A stretch of DNA of 64,000 bases, taken from the NCBI GenBank assembly GCA_016235125.1, contig JACRLZ010000002.1, positions 1,016,977-1,080,976 of the forward strand, read 5' to 3'. The notes under the pieces are model-generated. The model was not told the DNA's origin and ran no database searches. It was given only the letters and a program-made list of their open reading frames with translations. This document shows, in pieces, positions 33,951 through 43,423 of this stretch. Every line of letters starts with the position of its first letter. The stretch's first letter is position 1. The translations under genes and the position numbers were made by a program. This DNA comes from Sphingobacteriales bacterium. GTDB taxonomy: Bacteria; Bacteroidota; Bacteroidia; Chitinophagales; Chitinophagaceae.

Positions 33951-35309
33951 ATGTCAACAACTGCTGCACATAGTGATTTACAGGTGGGAATTAGCAACCG
34001 GCAAATTCTGAAAATAGCTTTGCCAATCAGTCTTGCTTTGCTTGTGCCACAGATAAATTTTATTACTAATAATGTTTTTCTCAGTGGCTTAGGCGAAACA
34101 GAATTGGGAACTGCAGGTATTACCGGGGTCTTTTATCTCGTTTTTGCATTAATAGGTAATGGTCTTAACAGCGGGCTGCAGGGACTCATTGCACGGCGTG
34201 CAGGTGAGAACCGCCCGGAGGAAATTGGTAAGTTATTCGGACAATCCATCTGGATAGCTTTATTTTTTGCAGCAGGCGGCATATTGATCACCTATTTGTT
34301 TGCGCCCTGGTTTCTTGAGTCAAGTTTACATTCCGCCACTGTTCAGGCACAGGCAATAAGTTTTTTGAAGATCGGGATATGGGGGCTTCCCCTGCTTTAT
34401 ATATTCCAGATGGGCAATGCTTTTCTGGTAGGCACCAACAACAGCCGTTACATGAAGTATGGTTTCTGGATACAGGCAGGACTAAATATTTTTCTTGACT
34501 ATGTACTGATCTATGGCCATTGGGGTTTTCCAAAGCTTGGTTTTAATGGTGCGGCAGTGGCTTCTGTTATTGCCCAGTTTTTTGCTGCGCTGGTAGTTTT
34601 TGGAATCATTGTTTATAAAAAGTTTCACCGTCGCTTTGGATTGTTTACTCATCTCTCTTTTAATAAGCCGTTAGGATCGCTTATTTTTCGCCAATCGTCG
34701 CCGTTGGTATTACAATGGCTGCTCAGTGTTGGTGCCTGGTTGTTGTTTTATATCCTGATAGAAAATAAAGGAGAAAGGCCATTGGCTATCAGCAATGCGA
34801 TGCGGAATATTTTTGGTCTGTTCGGCATCTTCGTCTGGTCTTTTGCCAGTACAAGTAATGCCATGGTCAGCAATATAATCGGGCAGGGTAAGAAAGATAA
34901 AGTGATAATGCTGATAAAAAAAATAATGAATCTCAGTTTCATTCTCACATTTTTCCTTTGTCTCCTTATAAATCTTTTTCCGGATGTTTTTTTAAAACTG
35001 TATGGCCGTGACATATCTTTTACCAACGATGCCATCCCCGTAATTCGGATGGTTACTGTGGGAATGCTAGGCATGTCTATCGCAACAATATGGTTGAATG
35101 CAGTAACAGGTACTGGCAATACAAGGATAAATCTGTTGATTGAAATTGCAGCTATTACAATCTATACAATTTACATCTGGCTGGTATTAAAAATATGGAA
35201 CCTGTCATTGGTGTGGGCATGGGCCTCTGAATTATTATACTGGGCCTCGTTATTCGTTTTCTCTTTTCTTTACATAAGAAGCGGAAGATGGAAAAAGAAA
35301 GTCATTTGA
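33951..35309 (+). CDS. MATE family efflux transporter
   Basis: A 452-aa inner-membrane protein with 12 hydrophobic segments in two related halves: N-half LKIALPISLALLVPQINFITNNVFLSGLG and LNSGLQGLIARRAGE, C-half SSPLVLQWLLSVGAWLLFYI and NAMVSNIIGQGKKD. MATE proteins exchange cations for drugs or metabolites. TAGGTTTG, a good -7 element, lies at 33934-33941, ten bases before the start. It is divergent from the DUF3822 cluster. Confidence 0.88.
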   Translation: MSTTAAHSDLQVGISNRQILKIALPISLALLVPQINFITNNVFLSGLGETELGTAGITGVFYLVFALIGNGLNSGLQGLIARRAGENRPEEIGKLFGQSIWIALFFAAGGILITYLFAPWFLESSLHSATVQAQAISFLKIGIWGLPLLYIFQMGNAFLVGTNNSRYMKYGFWIQAGLNIFLDYVLIYGHWGFPKLGFNGAAVASVIAQFFAALVVFGIIVYKKFHRRFGLFTHLSFNKPLGSLIFRQSSPLVLQWLLSVGAWLLFYILIENKGERPLAISNAMRNIFGLFGIFVWSFASTSNAMVSNIIGQGKKDKVIMLIKKIMNLSFILTFFLCLLINLFPDVFLKLYGRDISFTNDAIPVIRMVTVGMLGMSIATIWLNAVTGTGNTRINLLIEIAAITIYTIYIWLVLKIWNLSLVWAWASELLYWASLFVFSFLYIRSGRWKKKVI

Positions 35310-35311
35310 GA

Positions 35312-35728
35312 TTATTTGTAATAAAATCCTATCTCCTTCTCTTTTATTTCAAAATAACAATTGGATGCCTGCTGTACCCGAACTGTTTCAGCCACATATT
35401 CCAAAATTTCTTTTCTGCGTGATAAGGGTGTTTGTGTTTGCTTTTCCCATTCACTCTCCGGTGGCACATCAATATAAAACATACAGTTGCCTCCTCCCAT
35501 TTCATGATAAAATTTTATTGTGGATTCATTATCCCTATATATTATTGTTCCGGCCCTGAAAGTGCCTTCATATTCAATCCGCCGACTGAATTTGTTCATC
35601 AGCTCCTTATTCAGTTTTTCCCGCAATTTCAAATCTTCATCCTCAATGATGTTTCCAAAGCCGTCCCTGTAAACGATGGGTGGCTTATCGTCCTTCTCTT
35701 TTTGTACCGGATCTTTCTTTTTTGCCAT
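35312..35728 (-). CDS. Conserved hypothetical protein
   Basis: 138 aa, cytoplasmic. A charged N-terminus (MAKKKDPVQKEKDDK) is followed by an alpha/beta domain with RIEYEGTFRAGTIIYRDNEST and NCYFEIKEKEIGFYYK. No known motif. Base composition is like its neighbours, and the frame is clean with a normal ATG. Convergent with the MATE gene (2 nt between stops). Confidence 0.6.
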   Translation of the reverse strand: MAKKKDPVQKEKDDKPPIVYRDGFGNIIEDEDLKLREKLNKELMNKFSRRIEYEGTFRAGTIIYRDNESTIKFYHEMGGGNCMFYIDVPPESEWEKQTQTPLSRRKEILEYVAETVRVQQASNCYFEIKEKEIGFYYK

Positions 35729-35869
35729 CTTAAAATTTCAGTTTCGGATTAATAGTGAAGTTAAATATGTTCCGGTGTAATCTGCACCAGGAAATTTCAG
35801 ACCTTAACAGTTTCTTTGACACAAACATAGACAAATTGCGTTCTTAAAAAATCTACAAGCCGATGTGTA

Positions 35870-36955
35870 ATGAGTAAGACGCCTGCATCCTGCATGAAAC
35901 TGCGGGAGATGAGATTCACCAACTGCCATATTATTTCTACAGCCATTCTTGCATCCATCATAACGATGCCGTTCGTAGCGATGGCTCAGGCACCCGCAAT
36001 CAAAAAAGATTATAAACCCGGTCTTCTTTCAGTTGCATACTTTATTGAAAGCGCCAATAATTCTCTTAATTCACTTAATAGTTTACTGAAAAAAGATAAT
36101 TACAGAAATAAGATCACCACGCTGAATAATCCGGTAAATAATGAATTGGGTTTTAGCCTGAAAAACGAAATCCTCACCGCTTTAAAACCCATTCTCGATA
36201 AAGTAAAAAAAACAGATGGCGGCAAATTCAAAGATGTAATAGAAAACTTTCTGAATAATCCCGAAGACAACGGCATCAAACAGGTAAAAAAATATTTGCC
36301 CTCACTTGGAATATTCAGCACCGTGATCTCGCTGGTTGGCAACCTCGTAATTGTTGAAAAAACCATCACTAAAGAAGACCTGAATAAGTTTATGGCGAAA
36401 GTGCAGCAATACTTTTACCAATATGAAAAACTGAATGAGATAAATGAACAGTTTGGGCAGCAGGTGGCCCGGTTGCTGGAAAAATCAGAAGAACTGAAAG
36501 ACGACCTGAAAGAATTTCTGGTGGAATGCGTCACCACTATGAAAAAGAACATCACCAAACCCTCTTTGAAAGATGTGCCTGTAGAAGCGCTGCTGCAAAA
36601 GCATTACGATCCCCAGAAGCTACAGACCTGGCTGGATACAATCAAATCAAGGAATGAAAGTTCTTTTTATCCTCCTGATGCGCCTACCACTGTTAAACTC
36701 ATAACATCCGGAATAAAAAAAATACAAAAGGAATTCGAAGCGCTTTATACTGAGAATTACAAGGAAATGAAAGAACTGATCACATCATTGAAAACCACAA
36801 TTCCTAATATTGATCAAAATCAGCTGGCTAAAACAAGTTCTGAAATTGACCAACTCTATAACGACAGCCGCCAGGCGGATGTAATCAATCTCAATATTGC
36901 TCAGGTGAATGAGCGGATGAACATTGTCTGTGCTGTTATCAACATGGGAAAATAA
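35870..36955 (+). CDS. Secreted helical/coiled-coil protein
   Basis: Up to 361 aa. The signal peptide ends at VAMAQ (residue 40 of the longest form); alternative starts at 35894 or 35909 would give a more usual leader length. The mature part is almost entirely helical and rich in K, E, L and N (for example QYFYQYEKLNEINEQFGQQVARLLEKSEELKDDL), which predicts coiled coil. No catalytic motif. It may be structural or bind a partner at the cell surface. Convergent with the transglutaminase-like gene. Confidence 0.65.
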   Translation: MSKTPASCMKLREMRFTNCHIISTAILASIITMPFVAMAQAPAIKKDYKPGLLSVAYFIESANNSLNSLNSLLKKDNYRNKITTLNNPVNNELGFSLKNEILTALKPILDKVKKTDGGKFKDVIENFLNNPEDNGIKQVKKYLPSLGIFSTVISLVGNLVIVEKTITKEDLNKFMAKVQQYFYQYEKLNEINEQFGQQVARLLEKSEELKDDLKEFLVECVTTMKKNITKPSLKDVPVEALLQKHYDPQKLQTWLDTIKSRNESSFYPPDAPTTVKLITSGIKKIQKEFEALYTENYKEMKELITSLKTTIPNIDQNQLAKTSSEIDQLYNDSRQADVINLNIAQVNERMNIVCAVINMGK

Positions 36956-36969
36956 AAGTTCCCGGAGTC

Positions 36970-37992
36970 TCACTCAGCTGTCGCAATATCCGTCTTATCT
37001 TTTTTAATCTGCAGCCGGTAGCGGAGAATGACATCATCATTATATAAAATATATAGCCACTTTATATCAGCTGAACCTACAATATAGCTGTAACCCGTTT
37101 TATTACCGTCAACACTTGATGGCGATAATAATATGCTGTTGGGAGTTTTATAAACCGATGTATCCGGAAAAAGGTCAGAATAAATCTGGTGGTCTCTTGC
37201 AGCATCCGACGATTCAAGTTCAAAATACAAAGTATCACCCTCAGCTGCTTCTATCAATCCCTTTTGCGGATTGTATGATTTAATCCTGTACTTGCTAAAT
37301 GTCTTTTGTTTATAAGGTGAATTCCGGAACTCAGGCATTAAGGGAGGATCATCCATCAATGTCCAATGAAGGTTATCGGGGTAATGTTCCTCAATGAATT
37401 TTTCCGGGGGAGTCATAAAATAGAGTTCATCAAATTCCTTTACAAAATGGTCTCCCTGCCACGCCATGTAGCCACTGGCCCATGTCGGGTCCATCAATTC
37501 CCATTTGCTGTTAATCATCACTGCATTCCATGTATGATTGGAACCAAACCTTCGGATCCGCCTGTTGCTTCTTGCAAAACCGGTAATGACCTCGCATTTA
37601 ATACCTGCAAAATCAGAAAGGGTTTTAAAAAGCCTTGCATAGCCATCACAAACAGCAGTGCCATTTTTGAGTACTATTGCTGCCACTCTTTCATCCAGCG
37701 GTTTGATTGCTGCGGTATCAGTATCCTCTTCATAAGCAGGAGAATTCGTCCTGGAATGTTTCCGGGCTTCGCCAGCTTTGTAGGAAATATTTTCCGTTAT
37801 CCACCGGAAAATAGCCCTTACTTTCTCAATGTCTGATGAATATCCGGATGTAAGTTTCTGAGATAACTCAACGGGATCCGCAGATTCAATCCGGGATACT
37901 TTTTGATCTATTCCTCTGAAATCAATTTTTGCCTGCTGACTGAATGAAGTAAGCACAAAAAATAGAAATAGTATTGTTCCGGTTTGTTTCAT
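36970..37992 (-). CDS. Secreted transglutaminase-like (cysteine) protein
   Basis: 340 aa from ATG 37990-37992, which gives the signal peptide MKQTGTILFLFFVLTSFSQQ; the frame is open to 38034. The papain-like core has C115 in GTAVCDGYARLF, H153 in GSNHTWNAVMI and D168 in WELMDPTWASGY, the Cys-His-Asp triad of transglutaminase-like (kyphoscoliosis/CYK3-type) proteins. About 130 further residues form a beta-rich C-terminal domain. It may be an extracytoplasmic peptidase or crosslinker; the substrate is unknown. Confidence 0.85.
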   Translation of the reverse strand: MKQTGTILFLFFVLTSFSQQAKIDFRGIDQKVSRIESADPVELSQKLTSGYSSDIEKVRAIFRWITENISYKAGEARKHSRTNSPAYEEDTDTAAIKPLDERVAAIVLKNGTAVCDGYARLFKTLSDFAGIKCEVITGFARSNRRIRRFGSNHTWNAVMINSKWELMDPTWASGYMAWQGDHFVKEFDELYFMTPPEKFIEEHYPDNLHWTLMDDPPLMPEFRNSPYKQKTFSKYRIKSYNPQKGLIEAAEGDTLYFELESSDAARDHQIYSDLFPDTSVYKTPNSILLSPSSVDGNKTGYSYIVGSADIKWLYILYNDDVILRYRLQIKKDKTDIATAE

Positions 37993-38056
37993 TACACAAA
38001 TCCTTCTCAAGTTACCGAAAACCTTTTGAAGCAAATTGCTGATGTAGTTAAGATGA

Positions 38057-38677
38057 TTACCTATCCTTACTCCACAATCTGAAGAATTTATAATTGAAGC
38101 TTATAGTAAAAAGAAAATGGCCATCTGGAGTTGAAAAATCCTTTTTTTCAATAACTACTTCGCCTTTATCAATAGCAGTTTCTATATCCTTGCCGAAGTG
38201 AATCATATATTGTCCCGAAAGAGAGCAGTCAAGGGTTTGCGTAATATTGATATGTGTTCCCAGCCCCGCCTGTGTGGCCATACTGAGCCTGCTGACTGAA
38301 TTGGATCTTTTCTGCAGTTCGCTTACTTTACTTAAATCAAAACAATGGCCAACGATAAGATAAGGCTGCATTAACCGGTCAAAGCTACAATTAGCGCTGG
38401 AATAAAGAAGAACAGACCAGCCTATATGATAATCATTACGTAAAGTGTAAGGCTTGTTTTTTGAAGTAATGTAATCAAGGTACCATTCTGTGTTCATTTT
38501 CGGGCCAACCTGAATGCGAAACTGACCACCGATTCCCTTTCCTACCGCCTTGTCATCATTGAACATACTGATAGTATTGCGGCTACCAAGACTGAATACT
38601 CCGGAAAAATTCTCCTGAGCCGGAGTAGATAAGGGATTAAGCAGCAGTAAAACTGACGGCGACAACAACCGCTTCAT
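38057..38677 (-). CDS. Putative outer-membrane beta-barrel protein
   Basis: 206 aa with a short signal peptide (MKRLLSPSVLLLLNPLSTPAQ) and alternating hydrophobic strands, for example GQFRIQVGPKMNTEWYLDYI and GHFLFTISFNYKFF, ending in SFNYKFFRLW, close to the aromatic terminus of barrel proteins. Function unknown. Runs in the same direction as the transglutaminase-like gene 64 nt downstream. Confidence 0.6.
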   Translation of the reverse strand: MKRLLSPSVLLLLNPLSTPAQENFSGVFSLGSRNTISMFNDDKAVGKGIGGQFRIQVGPKMNTEWYLDYITSKNKPYTLRNDYHIGWSVLLYSSANCSFDRLMQPYLIVGHCFDLSKVSELQKRSNSVSRLSMATQAGLGTHINITQTLDCSLSGQYMIHFGKDIETAIDKGEVVIEKKDFSTPDGHFLFTISFNYKFFRLWSKDR

Positions 38678-38798
38678 GTAGCAGGGGTTTTAGGTAGAGA
38701 TGTCCGGTAAAGAGGAGTTTGAATAATAACGGGCAGCGTTTCAGTTTATTGTTTTGTCATTCTTATCAAAATGCCATAGAATATTCTTCAATCTGAAT

Positions 38799-38806
38799 TA
38801 TATTTG
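38799..38806 (+). promoter_or_regulatory. -7 element before the small basic protein gene
   Basis: TATATTTG, an exact TAnnTTTG match, 18 bases before the ATG at 38825. No clear -33 element at the usual distance. Confidence 0.5.
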
Positions 38807-38824
38807 TAAATAAAATTTATCCCT

Positions 38825-38983
38825 ATGTCACTGTTAAATCAGCAGAAAGGCAATAATAAAAAGAAAGGAAACAAGGGCAGCGCCGCCTCACAAAGCCAGG
38901 GTTCAAAGTTCATTGCAAAATCAGGCAAATCGCCCGGGTTTACCATCAAACCACATAAGGCGGGAGGAACGAGAGGAAGCTGA
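38825..38983 (+). CDS. Small basic, glycine/lysine/serine-rich protein (52 aa)
   Basis: 52 aa starting MSLLNQQKGNNKKKGNKG and ending KPHKAGGTRGS: low complexity, strongly basic, no signal peptide. A perfect -7 box lies just upstream, the ATG is well placed, and nothing else occupies the interval, so I accept it as real. The composition suggests a disordered nucleic-acid- or ribosome-associated peptide (inference). Convergent with the response regulator, 7 nt between stops. Confidence 0.6.
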   Translation: MSLLNQQKGNNKKKGNKGSAASQSQGSKFIAKSGKSPGFTIKPHKAGGTRGS

Positions 38984-38990
38984 TAAAGGC

Positions 38991-39713
38991 TTATCTTTTT
39001 AAGAATTTTCCTTTGAGCAGCTTCTCCATTACTTCATCCCTGAGATTTCGGCTGACAGGAATATGATGCTGGCCTATCTTTATGTCATTCCCTTCAATGC
39101 TTTCAATTTTTGATGCCGCAACAATAAATGATTTATGTGTCCTGATAAAAAGTGAAGCAGGCAAATATTCTTCCACTGATTTAAAAGTAAGATAACTGAT
39201 GTATTTCTTTTCTTTTGTCCGGATGACCACATAATTCTGTAATGCTTCAACAAAAAGCACATCATCAAAAAAGATTTTTATCAATTTATTATCGGCCTTA
39301 ATAAAAAAATGATCCACGGATGGAACAGCGGCTTTTCCCTGGTTTTTCTGTCGTACTTCATAATATTCTTTCGCCTTCAGGGCCGATTTCAGGAAACGGT
39401 CAAATGAAATGGGCTTAACGAGATAGTCCAGCGCATTTACTTCAAATCCCTCGAGTGCATATTGCGGATAAGCTGTCGTAAAAATTACCGGAGGTGGCTC
39501 TTTCAGTGTTTTAAAAAATTCAAGCCCTGTTATCTTTGGCATCTGAATATCGAGAAAAAGAAGTTGCACTTCTCCCCCGCTGATCTGATCGGTTGCTTTT
39601 AATGCATTTTCGTATTCTCCCTCAAGTCTTAAAAAATCAACCTCGGCAATGTATTCCTTCAGTCCTTTTCTTGCCAGGGGCTCATCGTCAATGATGATAC
39701 AATTAATTTCCAT
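38991..39713 (-). CDS. LytTR-family response regulator
   Basis: 240 aa: an N-terminal receiver domain with acidic pocket D9/D10/E11, phospho-acceptor D55 (LLFLDIQMP) and the K in YLVKPISF, then a LytTR DNA-binding domain (about 130-237; FVEALQNYVVIRTKEKKYISYLTFKSVEEYL). It acts as a transcription factor activated by its partner histidine kinase, whose gene overlaps it by 11 nt. Targets unknown. Confidence 0.93.
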   Translation of the reverse strand: MEINCIIIDDEPLARKGLKEYIAEVDFLRLEGEYENALKATDQISGGEVQLLFLDIQMPKITGLEFFKTLKEPPPVIFTTAYPQYALEGFEVNALDYLVKPISFDRFLKSALKAKEYYEVRQKNQGKAAVPSVDHFFIKADNKLIKIFFDDVLFVEALQNYVVIRTKEKKYISYLTFKSVEEYLPASLFIRTHKSFIVAASKIESIEGNDIKIGQHHIPVSRNLRDEVMEKLLKGKFLKR

Positions 39714-40746
39714 TCAACTGAATTTTTAAATTGACAGAATAAGTATCACCGGATTCATTAATATCCAACCTGTGCTTTCCGGGATAAAGCAATTCCAGTC
39801 TTCTCTTTACATTTACTAACCCTATACCCCCAGATTTCCCATTTGCCGGCACATCCTCTTCCTTTGAGTTCTCGATCCTGAAGTTGAGTGAATGATCAGT
39901 ATAACCTATATCCAGTTTAATAAAATTCATGGCCCTGCCGTGGTGAGAAAGGTGTTTAAAAGCATTTTCTACGAATGGGATCAGCAACAGGGGTTCAATA
40001 ATAAGACCTTTGACATTGCCGGAGCAATTAAACTGAACTGAATAATTTTTTTCATCCTTTCTTAGTTGCTGAAGTTCTATATAGTCTTTCAGATAGTTCA
40101 ACTCCCTCTCAACCGGTATTTTATCACCATTGGCCTCATATAACTGGTAACGCAGCATCTCGGAAAACTTATGCAAAGCATCTCTTGCTTCGATATTATC
40201 TTTATTAATCAGGAAATAAACTGAATTAAGAGAATTAAACAAAAAGTGAGGATTGATCTGGGATTTTAGAAAATTCAGTTCTGTTTCGGCCTTTTCCTTT
40301 CCTACCTGAGCAAGATTTTGCTGCATTTTCAGATAATCAAAGATGAGTTTGAACGCAGCGCCGGCAGATACAAGAAAGAAATCCGAAATGGCATTTTCAT
40401 AAAGCTTTGTCTTTAAATCTGCCGAAACATTAAAAATACCGGTTTGATTTAATATCAATCCCGTCAAAACCACTTTAATTACACTGCTCCCCAAAATCAT
40501 GAGGATAAAAAAAAGCAGAAAGAGTGCATACCTTTTCGGGTATAAAAAGCGGGGAATTAAAAAATAATTTGTGAGATAGATCATACCTGCCAGGTCAAGC
40601 ACTTTCAGCAGGGTAATTTGTACAGCGATAAAGGATGTTTCATAATCCTGGTAACGGAGATAGTACCAAAGGGCAAACACCAATGCCCAGAATGCCACAT
40701 GTTGTAATTTGTACTTCAAAATGAAGTTGCGGGTTTGCATATTCAA
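39703..40746 (-). CDS. LytS-type membrane histidine kinase
   Basis: 347 aa: four hydrophobic segments in the first 140 residues, a short coiled linker, then a His_kinase domain with phospho-acceptor H167 in LKSQINPHFLFNSLNS and an ATPase with LIEPLLLIPFVENAFKH (N box) and GKSGGIGLVNVKRRLELLYPG (G box). It phosphorylates the overlapping LytTR regulator. The lack of a large periplasmic domain suggests sensing within the membrane. Confidence 0.93.
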   Translation of the reverse strand: MNMQTRNFILKYKLQHVAFWALVFALWYYLRYQDYETSFIAVQITLLKVLDLAGMIYLTNYFLIPRFLYPKRYALFLLFFILMILGSSVIKVVLTGLILNQTGIFNVSADLKTKLYENAISDFFLVSAGAAFKLIFDYLKMQQNLAQVGKEKAETELNFLKSQINPHFLFNSLNSVYFLINKDNIEARDALHKFSEMLRYQLYEANGDKIPVERELNYLKDYIELQQLRKDEKNYSVQFNCSGNVKGLIIEPLLLIPFVENAFKHLSHHGRAMNFIKLDIGYTDHSLNFRIENSKEEDVPANGKSGGIGLVNVKRRLELLYPGKHRLDINESGDTYSVNLKIQLNGN

Positions 40747-40879
40747 ATTAAAGTTACAGTTTCTGTACGGCTAAATTAACTACACCATCGGTTCACTTTT
40801 CTTGACTAATTGTCAAGGAGAGATCATTCATTCCCAAATAATTAATTTGTAAAAAAAGAAGAATAATTAATCTCAGAAT

Positions 40880-41359
40880 TTACCTGAGGAACAAGTCAGA
40901 CTTAATTTTGAAATAGGTAACTTTTGTATCACCCATATTAGCTACCAACCCGACCAATGTCACATGATAGAGTTTGCTGGCTTTATCGTAAGAGGTTTCT
41001 ACCTTCCCGCTGCTCACATCCAGATAAGCAACACTTTCCCCCGACTTGAAAGAATATTTTGCAGTTACATCACCTCTGCCTGATTCACCTACACTAATGC
41101 TGTATTTTCCCTTTGAAGAAAGTTTTCTTGAATTAAAAAAAATAGTAAGAAACTGGCTTTTTTGTTCAATGACAACTGTAAAGTTCCCGTGATTGCGATA
41201 GGTTTTTACTTTGGCAGGCAGGTGCTCGATAAAATAATTATTACCGGTTGTGGTGTCGGTTAATGATACAGGGCATCTTGAGTATGTACTGTCACCATCT
41301 TTCTGACTGATGGCTGGAAGTGAAGCAAGTATTGTCACAAGTATTATTAGAAATCGCAT
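40880..41359 (-). CDS. Secreted hypothetical protein
   Basis: 159 aa with a signal peptide (MRFLIILVTILASLPAISQ) and a beta-rich domain with one cysteine (YSRCPVSLTD), including SGKVETSYDKASKLYHVTLVGLVANMG. No family recognised. It is monocistronic between the kinase gene and the YggS gene on the same strand, with 53 nt to YggS. Confidence 0.6.
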   Translation of the reverse strand: MRFLIILVTILASLPAISQKDGDSTYSRCPVSLTDTTTGNNYFIEHLPAKVKTYRNHGNFTVVIEQKSQFLTIFFNSRKLSSKGKYSISVGESGRGDVTAKYSFKSGESVAYLDVSSGKVETSYDKASKLYHVTLVGLVANMGDTKVTYFKIKSDLFLR

Positions 41360-41411
41360 GACAGATGATTTAATTGGAAAAAATACGAAGATTTATGGAA
41401 TATAGTTACAG

Positions 41412-42071
41412 TTAATTTCTTTCACCGAATATCAGGCTCCCGATCCTCACCATATTACTCCCATCTTCAATTGCAATTCTGTAATCGCTGGTCATGCCCA
41501 TGCTTAGAGTCGTGAGTCGTGAGTCGTGAGTCGTAAGTCTGTCGAAAAGTCGTTTAAGGTTTTGAAATTCCTTCCTCACTTTGTTCATATCATCAGTAAA
41601 ACTTGCCATCCCCATTAATCCACAGATCCTGACGTTTTGCATTCCTTTACTTTCAAATTCCTTCATTAACTCAATAAGCTCATTTTCATCCAGTCCAAAC
41701 TTAGTTTCTTCCTGTGCTATATGCACCTGCATTAAACAATCAACTACCCTGTTTACTTTTTGGGCCTGCTTGTTTATCTCCAGTAAAAGTTTCAGACTGT
41801 CCACCGATTGGATGAGTTGCACAAAGGAGACTATTAACTTTACTTTATTGGTTTGCAGATGACCGATAAAATGCCAGCGGATATCCTGGGGAAGCTGTTT
41901 TGCCTTCTCTGCCATTTCCTGGACATAATTTTCCCCAAAGTCTCTGTGGCCAAGATTGTATAATTCCAGGATTTCTTCGAAGGGTTTCGTTTTTGAAACA
42001 GCAACAAGGGTTACTCCTTCCACATCCAGCTCCTTTTTTAATTGCAGATATGCTTCTCGGTTAACGGCCAT
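41412..42071 (-). CDS. YggS/PROSC-type pyridoxal-phosphate homeostasis protein
   Basis: 219 aa. The PLP-binding lysine is K27 in TLVAVSKTKP, followed by FGENYVQE, WHFIGHLQTNKVK and LSMGMTSDYRIAI, all diagnostic of the YggS family. It binds PLP with no known catalysis and buffers the free cofactor. Odd point: between LFDRL and LSMGM the protein carries TTHDSRLTT, encoded by four copies of the heptamer AGTCGTG/A (about 41508-41538). The copy number is not a multiple of three bases per unit, so changes would shift the frame. Confidence 0.93.
   Translation of the reverse strand: MAVNREAYLQLKKELDVEGVTLVAVSKTKPFEEILELYNLGHRDFGENYVQEMAEKAKQLPQDIRWHFIGHLQTNKVKLIVSFVQLIQSVDSLKLLLEINKQAQKVNRVVDCLMQVHIAQEETKFGLDENELIELMKEFESKGMQNVRICGLMGMASFTDDMNKVRKEFQNLKRLFDRLTTHDSRLTTLSMGMTSDYRIAIEDGSNMVRIGSLIFGERN
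41508..41538 (-). repeat. Heptanucleotide tandem repeat inside yggS
   Basis: Plus-strand units GAGTCGT repeated about four times with one final variant (GTAAGTC). They encode THDSRLT on the minus strand. The unit length of 7 makes gain or loss of one copy a frameshift; three copies restore frame and would add seven residues. Confidence 0.7.
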
Positions 42072-42135
42072 CTTACAAAAGTAAAATGTGCTGGCGACTT
42101 ACATCCCGGCACATTTTAAATTGGGTTTCTAAAAT

Positions 42136-43287
42136 TTATTTAAGTATACTTCTGCTTATAACGATCCTCTGTACCTCACTGGTACCTTCATAAATCTGAG
42201 TGATCTTTGCATCCCGCATCAGCCGCTCCACATGGTATTCTTTTACAAAACCATAGCCGCCATGAATCTGCACCGCCTCCACAGTGGTCCACATTGCAGT
42301 CTCTGAAGCATAGACCTTAGCCATGGATGAACTGAGTGAATAATCAAGACCATTATCTTTTTCCCATGCAGCTTTTAAACATAAAAGTCTCGCTGCCTCA
42401 ATTCTTGTTGCCATATCAGCCAGTTTGAATGCGATAGCCTGATGGTTCATTATTTCTGTTCCAAACGCCTTCCGGGTTTTGGAATATTCTTTAGCCAGTT
42501 CATACGCACCGCTGGCAATACCCAATGCCTGCGATGCAATACCAATTCTGCCACCTGCCAGTGTCTTCATGGCGAATTTGAATCCAAAGCCATCTGCACC
42601 GATACGGTTTTCCTTAGGCACCTTCACATCGTTGAACATCACAGTGTGAGTATCACTTCCCCGTATGCCGAGTTTGTTTTCTTTAGCCGCAACAACAACA
42701 CCGGGCCAGTTTTTTTCAACAATTAAAGTATTGATTCCTTTCGAACCTTTTGAAGGATCGGTCTGAGCCATTACTAAATACACCGAAGCTGTGCCGCCAT
42801 TTGTAATCCAGTTTTTTGTCCCGTTCAGTAAGTAATAATCGCCTTTGTCTTCCGCAGTTGTTCTTTGTGAAGTGGCATCACTGCCTGCCTCTGGTTCGCT
42901 AAGCATAAAAGCGCCTATATATAATTCACCGTTCTTCTGTCCCTGTGCCAGTGGAGTTAAATATTTTTGTTTTTGCTCTTCTGTACCGAATTGTTGCAGG
43001 CCATAGCATACAAGACTGTTATTTACACTCATTACCACACTTACGCTGGCATCCACTTTACTGATCTCCTCCATTGCAAGCACATAACTCACTGTATCCA
43101 TACCAGAACCGCCATACTGCAGGTCCACCATCATACCAAGGAATCCAAGTTCGGCCAGCTTCATCACCTGTTCACGGGGAAAAATCTGTTTCTCATCCCT
43201 TTCTATTACTCCCGGCAAACATTCAGTATGTACAAAATCTCTGGCAGCCTTTTGTATCATCAATTGTTCTTCAGTAAATTGAAACAT
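42136..43287 (-). CDS. Acyl-CoA dehydrogenase
   Basis: 383 aa from the ATG at 43285-43287 (MFQFTEEQLMIQKAARDF), with another ATG three bases upstream; the longer open frame to 43485 lacks family similarity. Seen: FMLSEPEAGSD (FAD/substrate signature), WITNGG, and the C-terminal IYEGTSEVQRIVISR with the catalytic Glu of short/medium-chain enzymes. It oxidises acyl-CoA to enoyl-CoA and passes electrons to ETF in beta-oxidation or branched-chain amino-acid breakdown. Chain specificity unresolved. Confidence 0.93.
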   Translation of the reverse strand: MFQFTEEQLMIQKAARDFVHTECLPGVIERDEKQIFPREQVMKLAELGFLGMMVDLQYGGSGMDTVSYVLAMEEISKVDASVSVVMSVNNSLVCYGLQQFGTEEQKQKYLTPLAQGQKNGELYIGAFMLSEPEAGSDATSQRTTAEDKGDYYLLNGTKNWITNGGTASVYLVMAQTDPSKGSKGINTLIVEKNWPGVVVAAKENKLGIRGSDTHTVMFNDVKVPKENRIGADGFGFKFAMKTLAGGRIGIASQALGIASGAYELAKEYSKTRKAFGTEIMNHQAIAFKLADMATRIEAARLLCLKAAWEKDNGLDYSLSSSMAKVYASETAMWTTVEAVQIHGGYGFVKEYHVERLMRDAKITQIYEGTSEVQRIVISRSILK

Positions 43288-43423
43288 CATACCAGCTTTT
43301 CTCTTTGCCGCAAAGATAAGGGCAAAGCAGGCCTCCGTTAAGAACCCTGGTGATTTGCAACTAATTTCAAACTTCCCATTCCGATGAAAGATTTTGGCAT
43401 AATTTTGCCGTTTAAACAGTGCT

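Noticed and set aside
37366..37836. 156-codon plus-strand ORF
   Set aside because: Antisense to the transglutaminase-like gene, whose catalytic triad is intact.
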